This document shows positions 34,685 to 44,278 of a DNA stretch of 64,000 nt, one piece after another; within the stretch, counting starts at the first letter, position 1; each line of letters opens with the position of its first letter. The notes beneath the pieces are model-generated. The model searched no databases, was not told the origin of the DNA, and worked only from the letters and a program-made list of their open reading frames with translations. The DNA lies in assembly GCF_023701945.1 (NCBI RefSeq), contig NZ_JABAEF010000016.1, positions 62,001-126,000 on the forward strand. The letters are read 5' to 3'. Source of the DNA: Rhizobium sp. CG5. GTDB lineage: Bacteria > Pseudomonadota > Alphaproteobacteria > Rhizobiales > Rhizobiaceae. The position numbers and the translations under genes were made by a program.

Positions 34685-35578
34685 ATGACCTTCGAAATCG
34701 CTGACGTCGTCGATACCGCCGTCAATTACATTCTCGACAATTTCGAGCCGGCCCTTGACATGATCGCGGCCAGCATCGGCTTCGTCACCGGCGGCATTTT
34801 GGCCGCGCTGGCGGCCATTCCCATGCCCGTGGGGATCGCCATTTTCGTGGCGCTGTCCCTGTGGCGTGTCGGCATCGGCTTTGCCGCCTTTACCGGCCTG
34901 TCCCTCTGGCTAGTCCAGCACATGGGGCTTTGGCCTGCCACGATGGAGACGCTGTCGCTGGTGATCGCCTCCACCATTTTGGCCATGCTCGTCGGTCTGC
35001 CGCTTGGCATCGCCATGGCCCGCAAGGACACGGTGGCTGCCGGGGTGCGCCCGGTGCTGGACCTCATGCAGACCATGCCGGCCTTCGTCTATCTCATTCC
35101 GGCAGCCATGTTCTTCGGCCTCGGGGCCGTGCCGGGGACGATCGCCACGGTGATTTTCGCCATGCCGCCCGTGGTGCGCCTGACCAATCTCGGCATCCGT
35201 CAGGTGCATGCCGAGTTCATCGAAGCCGGCCACGCCTTCGGCTGCACCTCGACGCAGCTGCTGTTCAAGGTGCAATTGCCCAATGCCCTGCCGTCGATCA
35301 TGGCCGGCATCAACCAGACAATCATGCTGTCGCTGTCGATGGTGGTCATCGCCTCGATGATCGGCGCGGGCGGTCTCGGCAATACGGTGCTGACCGGTAT
35401 CCAGCGGCTCGATGTCGGAACCGGCTTCGAGGGCGGCCTTGCCGTCGTCATCCTGGCCGTCATTCTCGACCGCATCACCCAGAGCCTCGGGAAGGAAAAT
35501 GCCGGCTTGCGCCGACTCCTTTCCTGGAAACCAGCGGAAACAAAGGCAACCGCATCGAGTGCCACGGTGTCCGCCTGA
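34685..35578 (+). CDS. proW: Quaternary-amine ABC transporter permease (ProW/OpuAB type)
   Basis: A 297-residue inner-membrane permease. An N-terminal amphipathic/hydrophobic part is followed by the core BPD_transp_1 domain with the coupling segment EAGHAFGCTSTQLLFKVQLPNALPSI in outline near residue 180. Starts 47 bases after proV behind GAGAGGA. Confidence 0.9.
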   Translation: MTFEIADVVDTAVNYILDNFEPALDMIAASIGFVTGGILAALAAIPMPVGIAIFVALSLWRVGIGFAAFTGLSLWLVQHMGLWPATMETLSLVIASTILAMLVGLPLGIAMARKDTVAAGVRPVLDLMQTMPAFVYLIPAAMFFGLGAVPGTIATVIFAMPPVVRLTNLGIRQVHAEFIEAGHAFGCTSTQLLFKVQLPNALPSIMAGINQTIMLSLSMVVIASMIGAGGLGNTVLTGIQRLDVGTGFEGGLAVVILAVILDRITQSLGKENAGLRRLLSWKPAETKATASSATVSA

Positions 35579-35583
35579 ACCAT

Positions 35584-35601
35584 GGCGGGGCGTTCCCCGC
35601 C
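35584..35601 (+). promoter_or_regulatory. Hairpin between proW and the binding-protein gene
   Basis: Perfect stem GGCGGGG (35584-35590) / CCCCGCC (35595-35601) with the stable loop CGTT. It begins six bases after the permease stop and ends 19 bases before the binding-protein ribosome site. Likely an mRNA stabiliser or processing barrier. Confidence 0.7.
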
Positions 35602-35630
35602 GAATGCGAACCTTTGAAAAAGGAGCAACC

Positions 35631-36506
35631 ATGTTGAAAAAACTCGTGTCTCTCGGCACAACCCTCGGTCTTGCGGCAATCCTCGTCAGCGGGACGGCCT
35701 CGGCCGGCTTTGCGCAGGAAAAGAAGCCCGTCAAGATCGGTTGGTCGGCCTGGTCCGACGCGGAATTCGTCACCAAGCTGGCAGCCAAGCTGATCAAGGA
35801 CGAACTCGGGCAGGAGGTCGAGCTCGTTCAGACCGACGTCGCGCCTCTCTATCAGGGCGTCAGCCGCGGTGACCTCGACTTCATGATGATGGCCTGGCTG
35901 CCGCAGACCCATGCCGACTATTACAGCCGCGTCGAGGACAAGGTCGAGACGCTCGGCACGGTCTATGACGGTGCCAAGCTCGGCTGGGTTGTTCCCGCCT
36001 ATATTCCGGAAAGCGAAATCGCGTCCATCGAGGACCTGAAGAAGCCCGACGTGATGGAGAAGCTGAAGAGCACAGTGCAGGGCATCGATCCCGGCGCGGG
36101 CCTTACCCGCCTGTCGCAGGAGGCATTGAAGACCTATGAACTGGACTACAAGCTGCAGATCTCCAGCGAAGCCGGCATGCTGACTACCGTCGAGCGGGCC
36201 TATCGCTCCGAGGACTGGTTCGTCGCCACCTCCTGGAGCCCGCACTGGATGTTCGGCAAGTACAAGCTGCGCTACATCGACGATCCGAAGAAGGCGCTCG
36301 GTGAAGCCGAGCATGTCGACATTCTCGCGCGCAAGGGCTTCAAGCAGGAGAACCCGGATGTTGCAGCCTTCATGTCGCGCATGAAACTGCCGCTCGCCGA
36401 TCTGGAAGCGGCGATGTTTACCGCGCAGGAAACCTCCTACGAGGACGCCGTCGCCAAATACATCTCCGACCATCCTGACCAGATCAAGACCTGGGCCGGG
36501 AAATAA
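35631..36506 (+). CDS. proX: Quaternary-amine ABC transporter substrate-binding protein (OpuAC/ProX type)
   Basis: A 291-residue secreted binding protein; signal peptide MLKKLVSLGTTLGLAAILVS then a cut near AGFAQ-E. Trp-rich ligand motifs GWSAWSDAEF, MMMAWLPQTHADYY and SWSPHWMF are the aromatic cage of betaine-binding proteins. Start has AAGGAG six bases upstream. Whether it prefers glycine betaine, proline betaine or choline cannot be told from sequence alone. Confidence 0.9.
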   Translation: MLKKLVSLGTTLGLAAILVSGTASAGFAQEKKPVKIGWSAWSDAEFVTKLAAKLIKDELGQEVELVQTDVAPLYQGVSRGDLDFMMMAWLPQTHADYYSRVEDKVETLGTVYDGAKLGWVVPAYIPESEIASIEDLKKPDVMEKLKSTVQGIDPGAGLTRLSQEALKTYELDYKLQISSEAGMLTTVERAYRSEDWFVATSWSPHWMFGKYKLRYIDDPKKALGEAEHVDILARKGFKQENPDVAAFMSRMKLPLADLEAAMFTAQETSYEDAVAKYISDHPDQIKTWAGK

Positions 36507-36642
36507 CTTTGCCAAAGCTGCATCCGGCCTTGTGGTCGGGTGCAACTGGCGGGCAGAGGACCGGAACTGCGTCGCCATAATCCTGTCCGCAGGACAGCGA
36601 TCCGCTATCATGTCTTTGAGACGCCTGGGCGGCGGCGCTGCG

Positions 36643-36756
36643 CTAAATCTCCTGCAACAGAGCCCTTAACCGGAGGGCCGAGACAACGACCTCGATCAGC
36701 AGGTTCTTGCCCAGTTCCGCAACGCCAATCGTGGCACGGGTCGGTAGGTTCGCCAC
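36643..36756 (-). pseudogene. C-terminal fragment of a RidA-family imine deaminase
   Basis: After an in-frame TAG at 36759-36757 a 37-codon stretch encodes VANLPTRATIGVAELGKNL then LIEVVVSAL and ends at a TAG. P-T-R-A-T-I-G-V-x-x-L is the conserved C-terminal active-site segment of RidA proteins (usually P-x-R-x-T/S). The N-terminal two thirds are missing. It directly follows the fold-type IV transaminase gene; RidA hydrolyses the imines PLP enzymes release, so it was probably a functional partner before truncation. Confidence 0.6.
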
Positions 36757-36787
36757 CTAACATGTGATCGCAAAAGAGTATTCGATT

Positions 36788-37756
36788 TCAGCTATCGGGA
36801 TAAGGGACAGCGAAGCTGTAGGCGGGATCGTCGTGCAACGACCAGTATTCCTCCCAGATCCTGCGGGTCATCGGACCGACTTGGCCACCGCCGACAGGCT
36901 GATCATCCAAGCGGGTGATGGGCATGATGCCGCCCGCCGTCGTGCAGAAAAACAGTTCATCGCAGCGATAGGCGAGGTCGACCGGGACATGTTCCAGTCG
37001 AACTTCGATGCCTTGCTTGCGCGCGATCTCGAAGACGGTCTTGCGCGTCACGCCCTCAAGGACGCCTCGTTCCGGGGTGTAGAGAACCCCGTCCTTGATG
37101 AGGACGACGTTGAAACCGGAGCCCTCCGTGATGTTGCCATCGCCGTCGGGCAGGATCGGATAGATGGCATCCCGGTCCTGCGCTTCAAACAAGCCCCGAA
37201 CGAAATCGCCCCATTGCAGGTTCTTGACCGTCGGATCGATTGCCCCTGGTGGTACGCGTCGCACCGTTCGGGTGATGATGGCGCTGCCGCCGACGCGTTG
37301 AAGTTCCGGAGACATCACCCAGACATAGGGCATCACAAGCATATAAAGCGAGTTGACGATATCCTCGGGTTTGTGGCCGCGGACGAATTTCAGGCCGCGG
37401 GTCACGATCATCTCGACATAGGCATCACGGATACCGCTCCGTGCGACCATTTCAATCAATGTGGCGCGCATGTCCTCGCGTGAGATCGGCAGTTTGAGCC
37501 GCATCTTCTCGCAACTCGCCTCCAGCCGATCCATATGATCGTCGAGACGGAAGAACCGGCCGTTCCACACGGCGGGAACGTCGTAGGTCAGGTCCGAGTG
37601 GAGAAAACCCTGGTCGAGCAGCGGTATGCGCGCCTGCGCCAGCGGCACGAACGCCCCTTCGATCCAGGCGATGCCCTGCGCGAAGGGATTGGCGCTGGAC
37701 GTCAGCTCTGCCGCGCGTTCGGCATAGGGGGCAAAAACGGCTTCCATGAATGACAT
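36788..37756 (-). CDS. Fold-type IV transaminase, (R)-amine transaminase-like
   Basis: A 322-residue PLP enzyme of aminotransferase class IV. Schiff-base lysine K178 (DPTVKNLQWGDF), cofactor-binding TEGSGFNV, and TTAGGIMPI near residue 277. The segment FLHSDLTYDVPAVWNGRFFR (51-70) and TRGLKFVRG near 120 closely resemble fungal and bacterial (R)-selective amine transaminases rather than BCAT or D-alanine transaminase (family knowledge; assignment from motifs only). Last intact gene of a long minus-strand operon with a dipeptide-type transporter, followed by the RidA fragment. Confidence 0.8.
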   Translation of the reverse strand: MSFMEAVFAPYAERAAELTSSANPFAQGIAWIEGAFVPLAQARIPLLDQGFLHSDLTYDVPAVWNGRFFRLDDHMDRLEASCEKMRLKLPISREDMRATLIEMVARSGIRDAYVEMIVTRGLKFVRGHKPEDIVNSLYMLVMPYVWVMSPELQRVGGSAIITRTVRRVPPGAIDPTVKNLQWGDFVRGLFEAQDRDAIYPILPDGDGNITEGSGFNVVLIKDGVLYTPERGVLEGVTRKTVFEIARKQGIEVRLEHVPVDLAYRCDELFFCTTAGGIMPITRLDDQPVGGGQVGPMTRRIWEEYWSLHDDPAYSFAVPYPDS

Positions 37757-37800
37757 CGGTGGCTCCTTGAGACAGAGGCATGGTTGGAAAGGGAGGCAGG

Positions 37801-38685
37801 TCAGGTTTCCGACGGAACCGGGCCGCGGCGGACAGATGGCTGAGCCTTAAGCGTGATCAGGACGCCGGAAAGCGCGATCGCTGAGCCGACGATGGTGTGC
37901 CAGCCGAGATGGCCGCCGACAAACAGGACATCCAGCAGCATGGTCATGATCGGCATCGCCAGCGTCAATGGCACGAGCATGCTGGCGTCGTAACGCTGCA
38001 GCAGGCCGAAATAGGTCGTATGGGCCATCACCGTGACGATGAGGACGGAAAACAGCGTGGCGGCAATAAAGGCATAACCGCCGTTGAGCGAGGTCGTGAC
38101 CTGCCCGCTTTCCCAGATCCAGGAGGCAAGCGCCAGCGGTGCCCATGAAACCAACCCGACCCAGGCCTGCAGCCTCAGCGGTGTAATCGTCGGCAGGCGC
38201 TTGAGAAAGATGCCGCCGATGGCAAGCGCGCTGGTCGATATGACGATCGCCACCAGGCCGATCGAAGCGGTCATTTCCGCGGGGTTCCATATCACGCTGA
38301 TCACGCCGGCCAGAGCCAGGGCGATCCCAAGGATCCGCAGGCTGGATATGCGTTCGCCCAGGAAGACCACCGACAGCAGTGCCGTCAGAGGGATGCCGAG
38401 TTGCAGAACGATTGCGGCGCTTGAGGGTGAGGCAGCACTGAGCCCCAGAAACAGGAAGCCGAAATGACCTGCACCCACCAGCAGGCCGACCAAAACTACC
38501 TGGCTGATGCGCTTTGGGATCGGTCGAAGCAGTGGCGCGAGCACGGCAGCAACGCCCAGAAACCGGATGGCGGCGTAGTAGAATGGCGGGATGGCATAGG
38601 TACTCAGCATGATCTTGCCGATGATCACGTTGAGGGACCAGATCAGGCAGACGCCCATCAGAAGGAGGAAATCGCGGTAGCGCAT
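37801..38685 (-). CDS. EamA/DMT-family transporter
   Basis: A 294-residue membrane protein with ten hydrophobic segments in two EamA repeats; start motif LLMGVCLIWSLNVIIGK. Its start codon overlaps the stop of the upstream ATPase gene (TAATG), so it belongs to the same operon. Probably exports an amino acid or amine arising from catabolism. Confidence 0.88.
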   Translation of the reverse strand: MRYRDFLLLMGVCLIWSLNVIIGKIMLSTYAIPPFYYAAIRFLGVAAVLAPLLRPIPKRISQVVLVGLLVGAGHFGFLFLGLSAASPSSAAIVLQLGIPLTALLSVVFLGERISSLRILGIALALAGVISVIWNPAEMTASIGLVAIVISTSALAIGGIFLKRLPTITPLRLQAWVGLVSWAPLALASWIWESGQVTTSLNGGYAFIAATLFSVLIVTVMAHTTYFGLLQRYDASMLVPLTLAMPIMTMLLDVLFVGGHLGWHTIVGSAIALSGVLITLKAQPSVRRGPVPSET

Positions 38686-39704
38686 TAATGAATTCCCGCA
38701 GACTGAAGCGTCTCATCTTCAGGATAGTGACAGGCGAAAAAATGCCCGGCCTTGCTTTGACGTAACGCAGGCTCAAGGCGTGCGCAGGCTTCCGTCGCCT
38801 TCCAGCATCGGGTTCGAAAACGGCAGCCGCTGGGCGGATCCATGGGACTTGGAACGTCGCCCTGCAGGACGATCCGGCTGCGCCCCTTCTCCACGTCCGG
38901 ATCAGGGACGGGAACAGCCGACAGCAGCGCCTGGGTATAGGGGTGCTGGGGCCGCGTGTAGAGATCTTCAGACGTCGCGATCTCGACAATACCGCCCAGA
39001 TACATCACCGCCACACGGTGCGAGATATGTTTGACCACCGCGAGATCGTGAGCGATGAACAGATAGGAAATCCCAAACCGCTGCTGCAGTCCTTGAAGCA
39101 GGTTCAGAACGCCGGCCTGAACCGAGACGTCGAGCGCCGATACCGGTTCGTCGAGCACGATCAGTTTTGGCTGCGGTGCCAGCGCGCGGGCAATGCCGAT
39201 GCGCTGGCGTTGCCCGCCGGAGAGCTCGTGCGGGAAACGCTCGGCGATCTCCAGCGACAATTGCACAAGATCGAGCAGCTCATCGACCCGTCGGCGCATG
39301 TCCGACCCGGACATGTTTTTCAGTCGTAATGGCTCCTCAAGAATGCGCCGAACCGTCATGCGCGGATGGAGGGACGCCATGGGATCCTGGAAGACGATCT
39401 GAATGTCCTGGCGAATGGCACGCAGTTCCCGGGGAGAGGCCATTGCGATGTCCCGTCCGGAAATGCGCACTTCGCCGGACGAGGGCTTAAGCAGACGCAT
39501 GATGCAGCGGCCAAGCGTGGACTTGCCGCAGCCGGACTCTCCGACCAGTCCGAGCGTCTCGCCCGGAGCGACCTTGAACGAGACGCCGTTTACGGCACGC
39601 ACATGTCCTGTCGGCTTGTTGAAGATCAGTCCGCGTCCGACGGCAAATTCCTTGACCAGCCCATGGACCTCCAGGAGCGGTGTGATGGCGTCCGGTTCGG
39701 TCAT
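38685..39704 (-). CDS. Dipeptide/oligopeptide-type ABC transporter ATP-binding protein F
   Basis: A 339-residue ATPase. Walker A GESGCGKST near 54, signature LSGGQRQRIGIARAL near 163, Walker B KLIVLDEPVSALD. The C-terminal Cys-rich oligopeptide extension (CRFRTRCWKATEAC) marks the OppF/DppF class and may hold an iron-sulfur cluster. Overlaps the D subunit gene by four bases. Confidence 0.92.
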   Translation of the reverse strand: MTEPDAITPLLEVHGLVKEFAVGRGLIFNKPTGHVRAVNGVSFKVAPGETLGLVGESGCGKSTLGRCIMRLLKPSSGEVRISGRDIAMASPRELRAIRQDIQIVFQDPMASLHPRMTVRRILEEPLRLKNMSGSDMRRRVDELLDLVQLSLEIAERFPHELSGGQRQRIGIARALAPQPKLIVLDEPVSALDVSVQAGVLNLLQGLQQRFGISYLFIAHDLAVVKHISHRVAVMYLGGIVEIATSEDLYTRPQHPYTQALLSAVPVPDPDVEKGRSRIVLQGDVPSPMDPPSGCRFRTRCWKATEACARLEPALRQSKAGHFFACHYPEDETLQSAGIH

Positions 39705-40696
39705 GCGGCATTCTCCGCCAGGGATTGCGAGACGTGACAGGCGCTTTCGACGACACCTGCCGGAAGAAGGGGCGGCACTTCAGTGGCGCAAATGCCAGCT
39801 GCAAACCGACATCGTGGGCGAAACGCACACCCTGGCGGGCGATTGCGCAGCGATGGCGGCATGCCTTCAATGGCAACCAGCGGTCCGCCGCTACCGTTCA
39901 GCTTTGGCAGCGAGCCGAGAAGGCCGCGGGTATAGGGATGGCGAGAATGGCGAAACACGTCGCGCACTGCGCCGCGCTCGACAATGCGGCCGGAATACAT
40001 GACCGCGATCTGGTCCGCAGCGCCCGCAACAACCCCGAGATCATGGGTAATCAGGACCATGCCTATGTTCAGGTCTTCCCGCAATTTGTGCAGAAGATCC
40101 ATGATCTGGGCCTGAACCGTCACGTCGAGGGCGGTCGTCGGCTCATCGGCAATCAGAAGATCCGGCCGGTTGGCGATCGCCATCGCGATCATCGCGCGCT
40201 GGCGCATGCCGCCTGAAAATTCATGAGGATACTGGTGAACCCGTCGATCGGGCTGCGCGATCGAGACCTCCGAGAGGAGTTCAATGGCCCGGTTCAAGGC
40301 CGCTTTCTTGGAGAGATCGCGGTCGTGGAGCCGGATGGCTTCGACGATCTGCTGTCCGATTGTCAGAACCGGATTGAAGGCCGTCAACGGATCCTGGAAG
40401 ATCATGCCGATGCGCGAGCCACGCAGCCGCGTCATATCACGCGCGGGCATGCCGATCAGTTCCTTGCCCTTGAAACGCACACTTCCGGTCGTGCGGGATG
40501 AAGACGGCAGAAGCTGCATCAGGGCCATCATGGTCACGCTTTTGCCCGAACCTGATTCTCCGACAATGCCGAGCACCTCTCCAGCGTTCAGCGTCAGGTC
40601 GACACCGCAGATCGCGTCGGCCGCGTCCTTCCCGGCGCCAAAGCTGACGCGCAGGTCCCGAACTTCCAGAAGCGGCGGCTGGCCTGACATTTCCAT
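39701..40696 (-). CDS. Dipeptide/oligopeptide-type ABC transporter ATP-binding protein D
   Basis: A 331-residue ATPase paired with the F subunit. Start at MEMSGQPPLL behind AAGGAG at good spacing; an ATG five codons upstream would place the ribosome site inside the gene. Walker A GESGSGKS, signature FSGGMRQRAMIAMAI, Walker B DLLIADEPTTALD, C-terminal Cys motif CAFRPRCRFAAGIC. Confidence 0.92.
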   Translation of the reverse strand: MEMSGQPPLLEVRDLRVSFGAGKDAADAICGVDLTLNAGEVLGIVGESGSGKSVTMMALMQLLPSSSRTTGSVRFKGKELIGMPARDMTRLRGSRIGMIFQDPLTAFNPVLTIGQQIVEAIRLHDRDLSKKAALNRAIELLSEVSIAQPDRRVHQYPHEFSGGMRQRAMIAMAIANRPDLLIADEPTTALDVTVQAQIMDLLHKLREDLNIGMVLITHDLGVVAGAADQIAVMYSGRIVERGAVRDVFRHSRHPYTRGLLGSLPKLNGSGGPLVAIEGMPPSLRNRPPGCAFRPRCRFAAGICATEVPPLLPAGVVESACHVSQSLAENAA

Positions 40697-40707
40697 CGGA
40701 AACTCCT

Positions 40708-41562
40708 TCACTTTGACCGCGGATCAAGCAGATCGCGCAGACCGTCGCCGAGAAAACTGAAGCCGAGGACCAGACTGAGAATAGCGATCCCAGGTCCAAG
40801 CGCGATCCACCAATTGTAGAAGCGGGATGCGCCTTCCGAGATCATGGACCCCCATTCCGGCGATGGTGGAGTTGCCCCCAGACCGATGAAGCTCAGCGAG
40901 GCAGCCAGCAGCACGACCTGTCCGAAATCCATGGTGGCGTTGATCAGGATCGGGGTCCAACAGAGCGGCAAGATATGAACCCTCAGAATACGAAGGTGTC
41001 CGGCGCCGCCGGCAATCGCCGCCTCGACATGTTCACGCTCCTTCACTTCCAGCACCTGTGCCCTCATCAGGCGGGCGTAAACCGGCCACCAGACGATCAC
41101 CATGGCGAGCGCCGCATTGACGATGCCGGGCCCGAGCGTGGCGGCAACCGTCATGGCAAGCAGAATGGGCGGAAAGGAAACGGTCACATCGACGAGCCGC
41201 ATGATGGCGCCGTCGACGACCCCGCCGACATATCCGGCAATCGCGCCAAGGACAGCGCCGATGGCGACGCCGGCGGCAACGACGAGCAGGGCGATCGGCA
41301 CGGAATAGACGGCACCGTAAAGGGTGCGGGAGAGAACGTCGCGGCCGAGGGCGTCCGTCCCGAGCCAGTTTTTGAGGTTTGGGGCCAGTAGCCGGCGACC
41401 GGCCATCTGCATGGGGTCCGGCAGGCCCCAGTGCGACACCGTCAGCGCCGTTATAATCCAGAAAAGAATGACCACACCGCCGATCTTGGCCGGCAGCGAC
41501 AGCTTGGCGATCCACGTCAGAGAGGATGACAGACGCCGTTTGCTGACAGACGAAACGATCAT
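40708..41562 (-). CDS. Dipeptide-type ABC transporter permease C
   Basis: A 284-residue permease of the DppC class. The start MIVSSVSKRR is preferred over two upstream ATGs because it follows GGAGCGGA and gives the normal length, with the first membrane segment near residue 27. Family segment WLGTDALGRDVLSRTLYGA and the coupling loop EAAIAGGAGHLRIL are present. Confidence 0.88.
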   Translation of the reverse strand: MIVSSVSKRRLSSSLTWIAKLSLPAKIGGVVILFWIITALTVSHWGLPDPMQMAGRRLLAPNLKNWLGTDALGRDVLSRTLYGAVYSVPIALLVVAAGVAIGAVLGAIAGYVGGVVDGAIMRLVDVTVSFPPILLAMTVAATLGPGIVNAALAMVIVWWPVYARLMRAQVLEVKEREHVEAAIAGGAGHLRILRVHILPLCWTPILINATMDFGQVVLLAASLSFIGLGATPPSPEWGSMISEGASRFYNWWIALGPGIAILSLVLGFSFLGDGLRDLLDPRSK

Positions 41563-41611
41563 TGTTTTCCGCTCCGCTCCAAGTGTTGGCGACAATTCCA
41601 TTCGGGCGGCC

Positions 41612-42625
41612 TTACTGAAGTTTGACGCGAGGGTTGGCGAAGGCATAGGCGATGTCGGTCAGCAGATTGGCCAGCAGGAACGCGGCCGAGCCGACCAGCG
41701 TCACACCGATAATTCCTGGAAAATCCAGAGATCTGGCCGAGCTGACCGCGTAAGAGCCAATCCCGGGCCAGGAAAAGACCGTTTCGGTGAGGACGGCGCC
41801 GGTGATGAGATAGGCAAAGGAAAAGCCGATGATTGTCAGCGTTGGGATCAAAGCATTGCGCAGGGCATGATTGATCATGACGCGCGTCTCACCTGCACCC
41901 TTTGCCCGCGCCGTGCGGATATAATCCTGTCCCATGACTTCCAGCATGCTCGAGCGCACCAGCCGGACGATGATGCCGACCACCGACCAGGCAAGGATCA
42001 GCGACGGCAACACGAGGTGGTGAAGGCTTTCAAGAAAGAGGGGAATGTCACCTGCAAGAAGGGAATCGATGGTGTAGAAGCCGGTGATCCCGGCAGGTGC
42101 GGCTGTTCGCGCATCCAGTCGACCCGGTCCGGGGAAGAGGTCGAGTTTAACGGAAAACAGAAAGAGCAGGAGCAGGCCTGACCAGAAGACGGGTAACGAT
42201 GAGCCGACCAGCGAGAACATGCGCGAGATATAGTCGGCGGGACCATCGCGATAACGGGCCGCCACGACCCCGATGGCGATGCCGGACAGCGTGGCGATCA
42301 ACATTGCCGCGCTGACGAGTTCGAACGTCGCTGGCAACCGCTCGGCAATATCGTCGCTGACGGAGCGGCGCGTGGAGAAAGACACGCCGAGGTCCCCTTG
42401 CACGAGGTTGCCGATATAGATCGCGTACCGTTCGAACAGCGACTTATCCAACCCCCACTTCTCCTTCGCCGCCGCCACGATCTCCGGGTTGTTCATCTGC
42501 CGCTCGGGAACGATGGCTGAGAGCGGGTCACCCTTGGTCATCTGCGACAGGAAGAAGGCAACGGTCGCAACACCGAGCAAGAGCAGGGGTGTTGCGAGGA
42601 GGCGACGCAGGATGAAGCGAAGCAT
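41612..42625 (-). CDS. Dipeptide-type ABC transporter permease B
   Basis: A 337-residue permease of the DppB class starting MLRFILRRLLATPLLLLGV. Its ATG is one base after the stop of the binding-protein gene, behind GGAAG. The coupling loop YIRTARAKGAGETRVMINHALRNA (outline) and the family end DIAYAFANPRVKL are visible. Confidence 0.9.
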   Translation of the reverse strand: MLRFILRRLLATPLLLLGVATVAFFLSQMTKGDPLSAIVPERQMNNPEIVAAAKEKWGLDKSLFERYAIYIGNLVQGDLGVSFSTRRSVSDDIAERLPATFELVSAAMLIATLSGIAIGVVAARYRDGPADYISRMFSLVGSSLPVFWSGLLLLFLFSVKLDLFPGPGRLDARTAAPAGITGFYTIDSLLAGDIPLFLESLHHLVLPSLILAWSVVGIIVRLVRSSMLEVMGQDYIRTARAKGAGETRVMINHALRNALIPTLTIIGFSFAYLITGAVLTETVFSWPGIGSYAVSSARSLDFPGIIGVTLVGSAAFLLANLLTDIAYAFANPRVKLQ

Positions 42626-42626
42626 G

Positions 42627-44237
42627 TCATTTCTTCCGGCTGATTTCGGCAAGCGGCAGGTTGCAGCAGGCGCTATAGCGAACCCCTTCGATATCGCTGC
42701 GATAAGCGAGAACGAGATTGGGGCTGACCATCGGAATGATGATGTTGTCCTTCATCATTTCCAGACCAAGGTCATGGAAGATTGCATCCTGCTCGGCGGA
42801 CGGCGCAGCCAGCGCCTTCGAGAGCAGTTCGGCTTCCTTCGGATTGATGACCGATGGATCCTTGGCAGCCCCCGCACGCTTGGACCAAGACGTCCCCGGC
42901 ATCATGGCAAAGTAGTTGGCGTACTGGCCAGAGCCATAATAGTCGGGCGCATAGTAGACAGCCGTGAGCGGAATGCCGTCGCCATTGATCTGGTCGCGCC
43001 AGACCGGATAGGTCGAGGGCTTGAGCGAGACCTTGATGCCGACTTCGGCAAGATCCTGCTGGACCTTCTGCATCATTAGGTTGATATCGACGCCGTAGAT
43101 ATTGTCGTTGGGGTAGACCGCCTCGATCTCGAAGCCATCCGGGACGCCGGCCTTGGCCAGCAGCGCCTTGGCCTTGTCGAGATCGCGCTTGCGTTCCGGC
43201 AGTCCGGTCGTGCCGGGAAAGCCGTTCGGGATCGGAGAGGATTGCTTGGCACCCTGGCCGCCAACGGTAAACTCGATGACACCGTCGTAGTCGATGGTCG
43301 ATGCAATGGCCTCGCGGATATCCGGGGTCATCGGTATCGGCGCCGATTTGGCGCCAGCGCCGATGGCAATGTAGAGGAAGTTATAGGACGGGATCACGTC
43401 GGTTTTGATGTCGTCGGACGCCAGCGATCCGGCGGTGTCAAAATCCACCTGCATGGCGATATCGGCGTCTCCGGACTGAAGCAACTGTGCTTGGGAGACG
43501 GCATCCTGCGACTGGCGGAAGACCACTTCGGAAAAGGCCGGCTTGCTGCCCCAATAGGCATCGTTTCGGACCAGCCGCAGCTCGTCATCCGGCCGATAGG
43601 CGGTCAGCTTGAACGGCCCGCTGCCGGCTGAATTCGCCAGGAACCAGTTTTCGGCCTTGTCCGACGTCGCAGCGTCCGCATCCGCTGTCGCGCCGTTGGC
43701 GGCGGCCACATCCTTGTTGACGATGCCGGTGAATCCTGCCGTCAGCTTGTTGAGAAACTCGCCATTCGACGCTTCGAGCGTAATGACGATCGTCGCGGCA
43801 TCCGGGGCTTCAACCGACGTGACGCCATCCATGAAAAACGAAGGACTGCCCTTGATGCTCTTCAGGCGGTCCAGGCTCCATTTGACGTCCTGGGCCTCGA
43901 CAGGTGAGCCATCCGAAAAGACCGCCTTGGTATCAAGATGGAAAGTGAAAACGGTCTGGTCTGCATTGATTTCCCAGCTTTTGGCAAGCCGCGGCTCGAC
44001 CGACTTGTTGTCTTTGCCGAGTGTGACCAGCGTGTCGTAAACCGATGTCAGATAGATCTGGCAGGTGTCGCAGAAGGCGCGTGCCGGATCGAGCGCGTTG
44101 ACGTCCATCGAACGGGCGATGACCAGCGTATCCTGGTCGGCTGCGAATGCCGGGCCTGCAACCGAAGAGGCGAGTGCCAGAATGTAGGCAAGCCTGCGAG
44201 CAGACGTAAGCTTGTGCGTGAAGGCAGTCATTGTCAT
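42627..44237 (-). CDS. Family 5 extracellular solute-binding protein (dipeptide/nickel type)
   Basis: A 536-residue periplasmic binding protein. N-terminus MTMTAFTHKLTSARRLAYIL then ALASSVAGPAFA-A is a Sec signal peptide. SBP_bac_5 landmarks: a motif near residue 45 (DVNALDPARAFCDTCQIYLTSVYDTLV in outline), and DAQDVKWSLDRLK-type region near 105. Start chosen five bases after GGGGA. Followed by its two permeases and two ATPases; together with the upstream class III aminotransferase it suggests import of a peptide-like or amine nutrient. Confidence 0.88.
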   Translation of the reverse strand: MTMTAFTHKLTSARRLAYILALASSVAGPAFAADQDTLVIARSMDVNALDPARAFCDTCQIYLTSVYDTLVTLGKDNKSVEPRLAKSWEINADQTVFTFHLDTKAVFSDGSPVEAQDVKWSLDRLKSIKGSPSFFMDGVTSVEAPDAATIVITLEASNGEFLNKLTAGFTGIVNKDVAAANGATADADAATSDKAENWFLANSAGSGPFKLTAYRPDDELRLVRNDAYWGSKPAFSEVVFRQSQDAVSQAQLLQSGDADIAMQVDFDTAGSLASDDIKTDVIPSYNFLYIAIGAGAKSAPIPMTPDIREAIASTIDYDGVIEFTVGGQGAKQSSPIPNGFPGTTGLPERKRDLDKAKALLAKAGVPDGFEIEAVYPNDNIYGVDINLMMQKVQQDLAEVGIKVSLKPSTYPVWRDQINGDGIPLTAVYYAPDYYGSGQYANYFAMMPGTSWSKRAGAAKDPSVINPKEAELLSKALAAPSAEQDAIFHDLGLEMMKDNIIIPMVSPNLVLAYRSDIEGVRYSACCNLPLAEISRKK

Positions 44238-44278
44238 ATCATTCCCCACTGTTATCGTTGATTGGCGACGATCTTGCG

